A program made the position numbers and the translations under genes. The notes beneath the pieces were generated by a model. That model was not told the origin of the DNA, made no database searches, and worked only from the letters and a program-made list of their open reading frames with translations. Below are positions 1 to 8,064 of a stretch of DNA of 55,406 nt, piece after piece; position 1 is the first letter of the stretch; the number at the start of each line of letters is the position of its first letter. Origin of the DNA: Coriobacteriaceae bacterium (GTDB taxonomy: Bacteria; Actinomycetota; Coriobacteriia; Coriobacteriales; Coriobacteriaceae); the NCBI GenBank assembly GCA_902364645.1, contig CABJEP010000002.1, positions 115,267-170,672 on the forward strand, written 5' to 3'.

Positions 1-46
1 AAACCGCTTCCGGGGTGATCGGCTTATGTGCGGGGGACCGCCCCCC

Positions 47-403
47 CTACGCCTCCTCGGCCATGAGGCCGACCGCCCATACCCAGCAGGCGAGCTCGCG
101 CGCCGTGGCCACGTTCGCCTTGTTGCCGTGGACCCCGCGCGCGAGCAGCGCCTCCCGCCTCTCGACCAGCCTCCGCACGCCCTTGGCGGCATGCCTCCGG
201 GCGCCCCGGTCCGGGGCCTGGCCCTTGGCGAGGTCCTTCGGCCGCCCCGAGCATGTCATGTAGTGCCATGCGGCCTCGACCAGCGTCTTCCTCAGGTGCT
301 TGTTGCCGGCCTTGGTGATCGCGCCCCTGCGGTCGCTCTCCCCGCTGGAGTGCTCGGAGGGCGTCAGGCCGACCCACGCCGTGAACGAGCGGGCGTTCGA
401 CTG
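47..403 (-). pseudogene. IS110-family transposase, C-terminal fragment
   Basis: The minus strand reads continuously through WVGLTPSEHSSGE, GAITKAGNKHLRKTLVEAAW and a Lys/Arg-rich tail to a TAG stop at 47-49. This is the C-terminal Transposase_20 region of IS110-family enzymes (helix-hairpin-helix followed by the H-S-S-G motif). The N-terminal DEDD catalytic half is missing: the frame is lost near 403, where the sequence changes into the terminator of galM. Codon use is AGG/CGG-rich and unlike the neighbouring genes, as expected for an insertion-sequence remnant. It is almost certainly non-functional alone. The exact 5' breakpoint is uncertain by a few bases. Confidence 0.8.
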
Positions 404-407
404 GATA

Positions 408-442
408 GAAAAACGCCCGTCGGCGGTGGTGCCGGCGGGCGC
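408..442 (-). terminator. Rho-independent terminator of galM
   Basis: On the minus strand a GC-rich stem (GCGCCCGCCGGC paired with GCCGACGGGCG, loop ACCACC) is followed by a short T run. It lies just after the galM stop. A very similar stem follows galT at 14824-14863. Confidence 0.8.
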
Positions 443-469
443 TGCTGTGCGATATGTTGCGTTGTGGGC

Positions 470-1522
470 TTAGTGCCTCATAAAGTGGTACTCGATCACA
501 TTGCTGTAGGGGTGACCCGGGCCCACGATGCCCTGCGGGAACAGCGGCTGGTGCGGCGTGTCGGGGTACATCTCTGCCTCGAGGGCAAAGCCGGCGCCCC
601 AGCCGTAGTTGGCATCGTCCTTGGCGTGCTCGTCGCCCAACCAATTGCCGGTGTAGAGCTGCACGCCCGGGGCGGTGGTGTAGTAGTCCAGCTCGCGGCC
701 GGTCCACATCTCCTCGACGTGCATCGCGCGGCGCAGATTACGGCCGTACTGATAGCCATCGATACACAGGCAGTGATCATAGCCACGGGCCTGCTTAATC
801 TGCGGGTCGTCGGCCTCCATGCCGGGAGCGACGGGGCGCAGCATGCGGAAGTCAAACGGCGTGCCCTCGACTGGAGCGATTTCGCCGGTGGGAATGTTCT
901 GGTCATCAATGGGCAGGTAGTGGGCGGCGTTGGCGACAAAGAAATGTTCGCAGTCCATGCCGGCGTTATGACCGGCAAGGTTAAAGTACGTGTGGTTGGT
1001 CATGGACACGTAGGTGGCGCGGTCGCTCTCGCAGCCATACTCGATGCGGAAGACGCCGGTGCGCGTAACGGTAAACACGGCTGTAAAGGTTCGGTTGCCG
1101 GGCAGGCCCAGCTCGCCGTCCTTAAGCGAGGTGGTCATGCGCACGGTGTTATGGACCTCGTCGAGCTCAACATCCCACACGCGTTTATGCAGGCCGTGCT
1201 CAAGATCGCTGTGCAGGTTGTTGGTGCCCTCGTTGGCAGGCATATGCCAGTCCGTGCCGTCGATGGTGATCGTGGCGCCCGCGGTGCGGTTTGCCACGGG
1301 GCCGATGGTCGCGCCAAAGCAGGCGGGGTTGTCAAAGTAATCCTCGAGCTTATCGAAGCCCAGCACCACATCGCGCACGTTGCCGGGAATGTCGGGCACA
1401 TCGATACCCAGCACGGTGGCGCCATAGTCCATAATGCGAACGCAGATCTCGGGCCCGTTGAGGGTGTAGCGATGAACGGGGGTACCGCACGGCGCGGTGC
1501 CGAAAAGCTCGGAAGTGATCAT
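470..1522 (-). CDS. galM: Aldose 1-epimerase (galactose mutarotase)
   Basis: Interconverts alpha and beta anomers of galactose or glucose so that galactokinase receives the alpha form; a cytosolic enzyme feeding the Leloir pathway. The 350-aa protein has the family length and the conserved NHTYFNLAGH segment containing a catalytic histidine, plus FALEAEMYPDTPHQ near the C-terminus with the catalytic glutamate. The start at 1522 (MITSELFG) is preferred over the longer frame because AGGAACCAA lies directly upstream and homology begins there. It is divergent from the DeoR-type regulator at 1729 and shares its 206-bp promoter region, so co-regulation with the lactose genes is likely. A second, more divergent epimerase-like protein (lacX) lies at 12799. 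Confidence 0.93.
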   Translation of the reverse strand: MITSELFGTAPCGTPVHRYTLNGPEICVRIMDYGATVLGIDVPDIPGNVRDVVLGFDKLEDYFDNPACFGATIGPVANRTAGATITIDGTDWHMPANEGTNNLHSDLEHGLHKRVWDVELDEVHNTVRMTTSLKDGELGLPGNRTFTAVFTVTRTGVFRIEYGCESDRATYVSMTNHTYFNLAGHNAGMDCEHFFVANAAHYLPIDDQNIPTGEIAPVEGTPFDFRMLRPVAPGMEADDPQIKQARGYDHCLCIDGYQYGRNLRRAMHVEEMWTGRELDYYTTAPGVQLYTGNWLGDEHAKDDANYGWGAGFALEAEMYPDTPHQPLFPQGIVGPGHPYSNVIEYHFMRH

Positions 1523-1688
1523 TTGGTTCCTAACATCGAGGTATTTCCGACAAACTGTAGCGCGAACAGGCGAGATTATCACTACACCCCACTAAAGCTG
1601 GGGGTATTTTTCTCAAAAAAGTGATGATTGGAGCTGTGCGGGCGTTCATTTTTGACGCGTACGAGTCTGATACAATTTGTTCGTTACT

Positions 1689-1698
1689 GTTTGAATGA
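1689..1698 (+). promoter_or_regulatory. Candidate LacR box in the galM/lacR divergent promoter
   Basis: The decamer TGTTTGAATG occurs here 31 bp before the regulator start and again at 9192-9201 before lacF; a variant, TGTTCGAATG, lies before lacA at 11285-11294. This resembles the TGTTTNATT-type half-sites of lactose repressors of the DeoR family. Assignment to the protein encoded at 1729 is inference. Confidence 0.5.
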
Positions 1699-1728
1699 TA
1701 TGCGCGCAAAGAACGGCGAGGATTCATC

Positions 1729-2493
1729 GTGATTAAGGCAGAGCGACAGGATAAGGTTCGCCAGCTGCTCGAGGAGCAGGGCACGGTCTCGGTCAAAGAG
1801 ATTTCGGATGCGCTGGGCGTTTCGGACATGACGATTCGCCGCGACCTCGAAGAACTTGCGAGCCTAGGCGAGATCGAGCGCGTGCATGGCGGAGCCCGCA
1901 GTGCACAGGGCCGTCCCCACGCTATGTTGCGCCATGAGTATTCGCACAGCGAGAAGCGCACTAAGCATGCCGAGGAAAAGCTGCAGATTGCGCGCCGTGC
2001 TGTGGAGCTTATCGAGGAGGGCTCGACCATCTTTTTGGGCACGGGCACCACGGTTGAGCAGATGGCCTCGATGCTGCCGGCGTTTCGCCTGCGTATCGTG
2101 ACCAATTCGCTTTCGGTGTTCAACCTGCTCGAGGAGCGCGAGGACTGCGAGCTGTGCCTCGTGGGCGGTATGTACCGCCGCCGCACTGCCGCTTTTGTGG
2201 GGCCGACGGCCGAGGATACCCTACGTGCGCTGGGCATCGATGCGGCGTTTATCGGCGCCAACGGTATCTTGGACGGTGACGTATCCACGTCCAACATGGA
2301 CGAGGGCCGTATCCAGCAGCTCGCCTTTAGCAAGGCGGACTCGCGCTATCTGATCGCCGACTCCAGCAAGATCGGCAAGCGCGACTTCTACACCTTCTTC
2401 CGCCTGGACAGCCTGGACGCCGTGGTGTGCGAGCCGGGTATTGCCGCCGAGGATCGCGCCGCCATCGAGGAGCACGCGCAGGTCATTTGCTAG
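1729..2493 (+). CDS. lacR: DeoR-family transcriptional regulator (LacR-like)
   Basis: A 254-aa DNA-binding repressor. The N-terminal winged helix-turn-helix (residues 3-57) has the DeoR signature VSDMTIRRDLEEL followed by ERVHGGA. The C-terminal DeoR sugar-phosphate sensor domain shows the FLGTGTTVEQMA phosphate loop and the IGANGI segment. The GTG start has GCGAGG about 8 bp upstream. In Gram-positive lactose systems such proteins sense tagatose-6-phosphate; that effector is inferred here from the nearby lac genes and from the shared TGTTYGAATG motif before this gene, lacF and lacA. It is divergent from galM. It could instead be a fructose- or galactitol-type DeoR regulator. Confidence 0.85.
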   Translation: MIKAERQDKVRQLLEEQGTVSVKEISDALGVSDMTIRRDLEELASLGEIERVHGGARSAQGRPHAMLRHEYSHSEKRTKHAEEKLQIARRAVELIEEGSTIFLGTGTTVEQMASMLPAFRLRIVTNSLSVFNLLEEREDCELCLVGGMYRRRTAAFVGPTAEDTLRALGIDAAFIGANGILDGDVSTSNMDEGRIQQLAFSKADSRYLIADSSKIGKRDFYTFFRLDSLDAVVCEPGIAAEDRAAIEEHAQVIC

Positions 2494-2534
2494 CGAGCGT
2501 TGCCGGAGATATTGTTTGTTGTGACCTTTGCAAT

Positions 2535-2618
2535 GGTCGGTATTTTTGTAACTATAAGCTCATTTAAAGCTCGGTATTTTTGTATTATTAGATATATCTG
2601 AAGGTCGGTATTTTTGTA
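2535..2618 (+). repeat. Three direct 16-bp repeats at exact 34-bp steps
   Basis: GGTCGGTATTTTTGTA starts at 2535 and 2603, and GCTCGGTATTTTTGTA at 2569. The two intervals are both exactly 34 bp. The intervening 18-bp stretches differ. The array ends 32 bp before the start of the DUF4143 ATPase, so it spans that gene's promoter and is best read as a cis-regulatory or replication-like iteron array. No protein was identified that would bind it. Confidence 0.9.
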
Positions 2619-2650
2619 AACTAGCACGTAAATTATGCTGAGGTGAGATT

Positions 2651-4021
2651 ATGTTTAAACGGAAGGCATATGATCGTCTGCAGGAGTGGAAAGAACGCTC
2701 GCAAGGGCGCACTGCGGTGCTTATTGAGGGTGCAAGACGCGTTGGCAAAACGACGCTCGTCAAGTGCTTCGCGCAAAATGAATACAAGGATTATCTGTAC
2801 ATTGACTTTTCGGCTGCTAGCAAAGCCACGCTCGATATATTTCTGAACCATCGTGAAGATGTCGATCTTTTTTTACGCATGCTTCAGCTGCAGTATGGTA
2901 AGGCCCTCGAACCGAGAGAGTCGCTGGTCATTTTTGATGAAGTGCAGCGGTTTCCCATCGCGCGCGAATACATAAAGCATCTTGTAGAAGACGGCAGATT
3001 TGATTACATCGAGACAGGCTCTCTTGTCTCCATCAAAAAGAATGTCGATAGCATTGTCATACCGTCAGAGGAAGAAAGAATCCCTCTCGAGCCCCTCGAT
3101 TTTGAGGAGTATCTTTGGGCGACCGGAAAAGATCTTTATGCAGAAGAGATCCGTAAAGCGCGCGAATCTCGGACCGCGCTTCCGGACGGCGTTCATGCGA
3201 CGTGCATGAGATTATTTGATGAGTATATGCTTGTCGGTGGTATGCCTCAGTCGGTCGACTCCTTTGTGGCAGAGAATGATTTTAGAGGATGCGACAGGGT
3301 TAAACGGCAGATTATCGCACTGTACAGGGAGGACATTGCCAAGTTTGGAGGTTCGGACGCTAGACGTGCGCGGGCGGTTTATGACGATATTCCGGGTCAA
3401 TTATCTGCGGCAAATAAACGGTTCAAATTTGACAGCGTGGAGAAGGGGTCCCGTTTTGAGACATATGAGTCGGCGTTAATCTGGCTTGAGGATGCGCGAC
3501 TGATTAACCGTTGCTATTTATGCAGTGATCCGAGCGTGGGTTACCGCCTGCACGAGGACGCGTCTTCGCTTAAATGCTATATGGCGGACACGGGATTGCT
3601 CGTGAGCTTGGCGTTTGATGATGGTCCGGACCTTATGGATGTTCATAGAGACATTCAATTTGGAAGAATTTCAATTAATAAAGGAATGCTAATCGAGAAC
3701 ATCGTGGCGCAGCAGCTTAAGAGTCTGGGGCATTCGCTTTTTTATTACAGCTGGCAGGAGCCTTCCAAAACAGAGGGGAGTCGGCCCAGAACGCGTGAAA
3801 TTGATTTTCTTGTTTCGCGCGGCTTTGAAGACGCGGCTGGAAAACCGCGGGTCACTCCTGTTGAAGTTAAATCTTCCAAATCGTATTCAACAATCTCGCT
3901 TGACGATTTCGGCAGACGATTCGAACGACGAGTCGGAGAAGAGATAGTTCTTCACCCAAAACAGCTCAGGGCTGAAGGGCATAGGATATATCTACCTCTG
4001 TATATGACGATCTTTATCTGA
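2651..4021 (+). CDS. P-loop ATPase with DUF4143 C-terminal domain
   Basis: A 456-aa AAA-type ATPase of the family usually annotated as ATP-binding protein/DUF4143. The Walker A motif GARRVGKTT is at residues 27-35 and the Walker B motif SLVIFDEVQR at about 91-100. A VGGMPQSV segment sits mid-protein. The C-terminal DUF4143 region carries KGMLIENIVAQQL, then REIDFLVSR and TPVEVKSSK, a pattern like PD-(D/E)xK nuclease folds (E, D, E-x-K). The start has GAGGTGA at the right distance. The gene is monocistronic, more AT-rich than its neighbours, and framed by a 34-bp repeat array upstream and a 40-bp-step array downstream, which suggests an accessory insertion into the galM-lacG interval. Physiological roles of this family are largely unknown; none is claimed. 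Confidence 0.88.
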   Translation: MFKRKAYDRLQEWKERSQGRTAVLIEGARRVGKTTLVKCFAQNEYKDYLYIDFSAASKATLDIFLNHREDVDLFLRMLQLQYGKALEPRESLVIFDEVQRFPIAREYIKHLVEDGRFDYIETGSLVSIKKNVDSIVIPSEEERIPLEPLDFEEYLWATGKDLYAEEIRKARESRTALPDGVHATCMRLFDEYMLVGGMPQSVDSFVAENDFRGCDRVKRQIIALYREDIAKFGGSDARRARAVYDDIPGQLSAANKRFKFDSVEKGSRFETYESALIWLEDARLINRCYLCSDPSVGYRLHEDASSLKCYMADTGLLVSLAFDDGPDLMDVHRDIQFGRISINKGMLIENIVAQQLKSLGHSLFYYSWQEPSKTEGSRPRTREIDFLVSRGFEDAAGKPRVTPVEVKSSKSYSTISLDDFGRRFERRVGEEIVLHPKQLRAEGHRIYLPLYMTIFI

Positions 4022-4085
4022 TCGGTGGAATGCGGCCAAAAAGGGGGCATGCGGCTGAGATTGTCAGCCCGGTCTATTTTATTTG

Positions 4086-4300
4086 TCTCGATCTGTAACA
4101 GCTAGGGGCGAAAACACAAGCTAGTTGTTACAGATTTAGATTGAAGGGATTGGCTCGCACGTTTATCTAAATCTGTAACAACTAGACGTCCAAAACCGGG
4201 TTAAGTGTTACAGATTTAGATATTTCGGCCCGGCCTCCACGTTTGTCTCAATCTGTAACAGGTGGGACCGAAAAACTCGGCTAGATGTTACAGATTGAGA
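4086..4300. repeat. Six 15-bp sites in alternating orientation at exact 40-bp steps
   Basis: TCTCGATCTGTAACA (4086), TCTAAATCTGTAACA (4166) and TCTCAATCTGTAACA (4246) alternate with the reverse-oriented TGTTACAGATTTAGA (4126 and 4206) and TGTTACAGATTGAGA (4286). Every step is exactly 40 bp, giving three 55-bp inverted units separated by 25-bp spacers. Units 2 and 3 have perfect 15-bp arms; in unit 3 pairing extends to about 21 bp (4240-4306). The loops are degenerate relatives of each other with a central AAAA. The array lies between the ATPase stop and the lacG terminator. It resembles a BIME-type mosaic more than a CRISPR. Confidence 0.93.
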
Positions 4301-4321
4301 CAAACGGACCTCGACCCGCTC

Positions 4322-4371
4322 AAAAACAAAAAAGACCGGGGGCGGCGCGCCGTGTGACGTGCCGCCCCCGG
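4322..4371 (-). terminator. Rho-independent terminator of lacG-lacE
   Basis: On the minus strand CCGGGGGCGGC and GCCGCCCCCGG form an 11-bp stem followed by TCTTTTTTG. It lies about 55 bp beyond the lacG stop. Confidence 0.9.
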
Positions 4372-4425
4372 CTGAGAAATGGGGACAAGTTATGTGAGTG
4401 GGGCAATGCCGCCCGTCGCAAGCCA

Positions 4426-5865
4426 CTAGTCCAGACGACGGGTCTGCGCCACGTGCTTGTACCAGTAGGCGCTTGCCTTGGGCGTGCGCTTCTGGGTCTC
4501 AAAGTCCACGTAGAAGAAGCCGTAGCGCTTGTTGTAGCCGTTGGTCCAGGAGAACTGGTCCTGCAGGCTCCACAGGAAGTAGCCGCCCACGTTGACACCC
4601 ACCTCCATGGCCTTGAGCAACCAGCGCAGGTGCTGCTCGATGTAGTCGATGCGCGGCTGGTCGTCCACAAAACCGTCCTTGTAGGGGTCCTTGTAGCCCA
4701 TGCCGTTCTCGGTGATGAAGATCTGCTTGTAGTTGGGGTAGCGCTGCTTAATGTAGACGAGCAGATCGAACAGGCCCTCGGGATAGATAATCCAGTCCCA
4801 GTCGGTGGTGGGGATGCCGGGCTTGTTCACATGCTCGCCAATACCCTTAACGCGCCAGCGGCCGGTGCCTTTCTCGCCCGTACCGTTGTGGTGCAGGTCG
4901 TTCTCGCCGTCGTAAGCCTTGAGGAAGCGGCACTGGTAGTTGTTGACACCCAGGTAATCGTTGTAGAGCGCAGCCTCGCGCATGATTTCCAGATCATCGT
5001 CCAGGATCTCGATGGCGCCGCCCGAGACGGCAGCCAGGCGGTTGGCGCACTCGAGGGTGTCGGGAGCATAGTCCCCGCGGAAGGTGGCGTCGAGCAAGAA
5101 CTGGTTCTGCAGCACGTGCTCGTTATTGGCGGCCTTGATGTCGGCGGGGTCGTTCTCGTTGAGCGGATACTTAAACTCCAGCGATTGAATGACGCCGATC
5201 TTGCCCTTAAAACCGCCGTTGTGGAAGGCCAGCACGGCCTTGGCGTGGGCGAGCATCATGTTGTGCTCGCACTGGAAGGCCTCGGCCAGATGAGCTTTGA
5301 CGCCGCCGGGGAAGGTACCCTCGATGTAGGTGTTGGAGGCGTCGGCCCAGATCTCGTTAAAGGTGAACCAGTAGGTCACCTGGTCGGCGTACTCCTTAAA
5401 GCAGAAGGTGGCAAAGTCCACAAAGGCATCGATGGTCTCGCGGTTGAGGAAGTCGCCCTTCTCAAAGAGGGGAAACGGCGTGTCAAAGTGATGCAGCGTG
5501 ACGAACGGCTCAACATGGTGCTTATGGCACTCGGCGAAGAGATCGTGGTAGAACTGGACGCCCTCGGGGTTGATTTCGCCGGTGCCGTTGGGGAAGATGC
5601 GGCTCCAGGCGATGGAGAGGCGAATACCGTTGATGCCAAACTCCTCGCACAGCTCCAGGTCCACCGGATACTGGTTGTAGAAGTCGGAGGCGGGATCGGG
5701 AGAGAAGCGACCTTGGGCTTCCAGAAAGTCGTCCCAGGCAACCTTGCCCTTACCGTGAGTGCGGGTCTCGCCCTCTACCTGGTAGGCAGCAGTGGCGCCG
5801 CCAAAGACAAAGTCCTCGGGAAACTGCGCAGGCGGGTTGGTGACGCTAGCAGGGTTAACGGACAT
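4426..5865 (-). CDS. lacG: 6-phospho-beta-galactosidase (glycoside hydrolase family 1)
   Basis: Hydrolyses lactose-6-phosphate delivered by the PTS into glucose and galactose-6-phosphate in the cytoplasm. The 479-aa protein has the normal GH1 length. The acid/base glutamate lies in TFNEIW (Glu171) and the nucleophile in ITENGMG (Glu386). The segment FSWTNGYNKRYG carries the Ser/Lys/Tyr phosphate-binding signature of phospho-glycosidases, and the C-terminal 90 residues match LacG of staphylococci and lactococci better than generic beta-glucosidases. It follows lacE by 66 bp on the same strand and ends before a strong terminator, so the two form one operon. Substrate could include related phospho-beta-glycosides, but the lac context supports lactose. 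Confidence 0.92.
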   Translation of the reverse strand: MSVNPASVTNPPAQFPEDFVFGGATAAYQVEGETRTHGKGKVAWDDFLEAQGRFSPDPASDFYNQYPVDLELCEEFGINGIRLSIAWSRIFPNGTGEINPEGVQFYHDLFAECHKHHVEPFVTLHHFDTPFPLFEKGDFLNRETIDAFVDFATFCFKEYADQVTYWFTFNEIWADASNTYIEGTFPGGVKAHLAEAFQCEHNMMLAHAKAVLAFHNGGFKGKIGVIQSLEFKYPLNENDPADIKAANNEHVLQNQFLLDATFRGDYAPDTLECANRLAAVSGGAIEILDDDLEIMREAALYNDYLGVNNYQCRFLKAYDGENDLHHNGTGEKGTGRWRVKGIGEHVNKPGIPTTDWDWIIYPEGLFDLLVYIKQRYPNYKQIFITENGMGYKDPYKDGFVDDQPRIDYIEQHLRWLLKAMEVGVNVGGYFLWSLQDQFSWTNGYNKRYGFFYVDFETQKRTPKASAYWYKHVAQTRRLD

Positions 5866-5931
5866 GATGATCCAATCGTCTAAATCGAAGGGCCAGCCGG
5901 TCTTGGATGGTCGGCTGGCCCTAGGCGTTAC

Positions 5932-7707
5932 TTACTTCGAAAGCTGCTCGGAGACGAAGGCGAGAGACTTGTCGCCGTTCTGGGAGAGCTCAATGTACTG
6001 CTTACCGCGGCAGGCGACGCACTTGTTGCCCACGCGCTCGCAGTCTTTCTGAAGGTCGGCCAGGTAGCTTGCGGCCTGCGGAGCCAGGACGACCAGGTCA
6101 AAGTCGGGGAGCATGTCCACGTGGTTGCCATATGCCTCGGCAGCGGTCTCAAGATTGATGCCGCGCTCCTTGGCAGCCTTGGCCAGTGCGTTGGCGAGCA
6201 GGCCCGAGGTACCGCCGCCCTGGCAGAGCACGAGCACGCGCTTGCCGTTGAGGTCGCTGGCGGTCGTTGCCTCGGCAGCGGATGCTGCAGAAGCGGCGGG
6301 GGAGTCGGCCTTCACGGCCTCGGCGGCGCCGCCGGCGGCAACACTCTTGGCGTCGGCCTTACCCTGGAAGGCGTCGTTGAGCTTGGCGGCCTTCTCGGCG
6401 TTCTTGGCGGCGAGCTCCTCCTGGGAGATCTCGGCCTCCTCGGCGCACTTCTGGGCGTCATAGGCACGGAAGAACGGGTAGTACAGGACAAAGTCGACGA
6501 CCAGGATGAGGGCGAGCATCACAAAGGCGAGCGGCTGGAAGCCCAAGCCCATGATGGTGCCGATGGGGCCGGGGACGGTCCAGGGCAGGGTGTACATAAA
6601 GCCGTTCATGCCCAAGAAGTCGATAAAGATCTTGAGGATCCAGATGTTGGCGATCGGGGCAAAGACAAACGGGACAAAGAAGACGGGGTTGAGCACGATG
6701 GGCGCGGCGAACAGCAGCGGCTCGTTGACAGCAAAGCAGACCGGGACGATGGCGGCCTTACCGACGGCGCGCATCTCCTGAGACTTGGCCAGGAAGCAGA
6801 ACATAAAGACCAGGACGAGCGTGGCACCGGTGCCGCCCATGCAGACGACGAAGTACTGGGCACCCTGGGTCAGGACAGCGGTGGCGTGCTCGCCGGCCTG
6901 GAACGCAGCCAGGTTGTCGGTCATGTTGGCAACGAGAGCGGCGGCGATGGCGGGCTCGACGATCGAAGGGCCGTGGACGCCCACGAACCAGAAGAGGCTC
7001 ATGGCGCCGTAGATCACAGCGAGGCCGATGTAGCCGTCGGCAGCGGTGAACAGGGGCTGGAACACCTGGATGACGCCCTGGGCAAAGCAGAAGCCAAAGG
7101 CAGCGCGGAAGACGATGTCAAAGACCCAAAAGACGGTGATGCAGACGGAGAAGGGGATGATGTCCTTAAAGGTCTGCGAGATGTTGGGCGGAACCTGCTC
7201 GGGCATCTTGACGGTGATGTTGCGCTTGATGAAGAACTTGTAGATGATGCCGGTCACAAACGCAGCGATAAAGGCGGTCAGCAGGCCTTTGGAACCAAGG
7301 TAGGTGGTGTTGAAGCCGCTGGCGGCGTCCGTGGCGATCGTGTCGCTCGAAAGGAGCAGGAAGCCGATGATGGCTGCGCACATGCACGAGATGAAGTTGA
7401 TCTGGTTGTTCTTGGGTAGATCGCGGTTCTGGGCGTCGGCGAAGTGCTTGGCCGTGGTGGCGGCGCAGGCGATGGCCAGGATGCCCATGGAGTAGTTGTA
7501 GCACTTCCACAGGGCGTTGTTGATGTCATCGGGCCAGTAGAAACCCCAGATGTTGGGGACCGAGGCTACCAGGCAGAAGATGGACGAGAAGATGATGATG
7601 GGGATGACGGAGATAAAGCCGTCGCGGATCGCCTTGAGGTACTTGTTGCGGGCGATCGCGTTGAAAAAGGGTTGGCCCTTTTCGATGATGGCGATGAGTT
7701 GCTCCAT
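5932..7707 (-). CDS. lacE: PTS lactose-specific transporter, IICB fusion
   Basis: Imports and phosphorylates lactose. The 591-aa chain begins with the membrane EIIC domain (roughly residues 1-440; hydrophobic helices, FVGVHGP and the conserved NEPLLFAAPIVLNP loop), continues through an Ala-rich linker (about 455-480), and ends with the EIIB domain whose phosphorylated cysteine is Cys495 in VLVLCQGGGTSG. The matching EIIA (lacF) is encoded on the opposite strand beyond the LacI gene at 9284. The start at 7707 has AGGAG upstream. Divergent from the LacI-type regulator at 8065; operator-like sequences in the intervening region suggest repression by that protein. The IICB fusion is typical of LacE rather than separate cellobiose components. 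Confidence 0.93.
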   Translation of the reverse strand: MEQLIAIIEKGQPFFNAIARNKYLKAIRDGFISVIPIIIFSSIFCLVASVPNIWGFYWPDDINNALWKCYNYSMGILAIACAATTAKHFADAQNRDLPKNNQINFISCMCAAIIGFLLLSSDTIATDAASGFNTTYLGSKGLLTAFIAAFVTGIIYKFFIKRNITVKMPEQVPPNISQTFKDIIPFSVCITVFWVFDIVFRAAFGFCFAQGVIQVFQPLFTAADGYIGLAVIYGAMSLFWFVGVHGPSIVEPAIAAALVANMTDNLAAFQAGEHATAVLTQGAQYFVVCMGGTGATLVLVFMFCFLAKSQEMRAVGKAAIVPVCFAVNEPLLFAAPIVLNPVFFVPFVFAPIANIWILKIFIDFLGMNGFMYTLPWTVPGPIGTIMGLGFQPLAFVMLALILVVDFVLYYPFFRAYDAQKCAEEAEISQEELAAKNAEKAAKLNDAFQGKADAKSVAAGGAAEAVKADSPAASAASAAEATTASDLNGKRVLVLCQGGGTSGLLANALAKAAKERGINLETAAEAYGNHVDMLPDFDLVVLAPQAASYLADLQKDCERVGNKCVACRGKQYIELSQNGDKSLAFVSEQLSK

Positions 7708-7764
7708 GCAATGCTCCTAAGAGTCGGTGGGTTAGCAACGATGGTAACTTTTGGCGTTCGGTTG

Positions 7765-8050
7765 CCAAAATGTTGACGTTGCCATTTTGCGACACAAAAA
7801 AAGACGCGAACTGATGGTTCCTGTGCCTGCGAACCGTCGATTCCTTATGCGTAAACGTTTGAGCCGCCCGGTGGCTCTGTGTTTGCACAATGGCAACGTT
7901 AACATTTGGACTACAAAAGCCGTTCGGGGAAGCAAAAATGTCGGTGAACGGTAGGTTTTGGGTGGTGAGCGTATGGCGGAGGAGGCGTTAGATATACTTA
8001 AAGACGTTTCATTTAACTGCGTAGGGTGCCACCAATGGCATCGTTGACAT
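7765..8050. promoter_or_regulatory. Three LacI-type operators between lacE and the LacI gene
   Basis: AATGGCAACGTTAACATTT (7889-7907) recurs inverted as AAATGTTGACGTTGCCATT (about 7769-7787, just upstream of lacE) and as AATGGCATCGTTGACAT (8034-8050, 15 bp before the regulator start). The central ACGTT and flanking symmetry are typical of LacI-family sites. Their placement at both divergent promoters implies repression of lacEG and autoregulation, which is inference. Confidence 0.72.
7942..7953 (+). promoter_or_regulatory. Recurrent CGGTGAACGGTA motif (lacE/lacI region)
   Basis: Intergenic match to a 10-12-bp near-palindrome (CCGTGAACGG) also seen at 9130, 17909, 30531 and 47073. Its recurrence upstream of catabolic operons suggests a binding site for a global regulator; the regulator is unknown. 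Confidence 0.45.
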
Positions 8051-8064
8051 AGAAAGATCGACCT

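Noticed and set aside
26..1624. 532-aa open frame on the plus strand
   Set aside because: Antisense shadow of galM with low-complexity Val/Gly/His composition; no domain and no ribosome-binding site.
2535..2618. CRISPR or plasmid-type replication origin
   Set aside because: Only three short repeats, no cas or rep gene; the position before an ATPase gene favours a regulatory role.
4086..4300. CRISPR array
   Set aside because: Repeats alternate in orientation, are only 15 bp and number six; no cas genes are in the window.
4285..5883. 532-aa open frame on the plus strand
   Set aside because: Antisense shadow of lacG caused by the GC-rich codon bias; galM, lacG, lacE, galT and pflB all have such shadows.
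6121..7419. 432-aa open frame opposite lacE
   Set aside because: Gly/Asp/His-rich composition and no recognisable domain; the opposite strand encodes a clear PTS protein.
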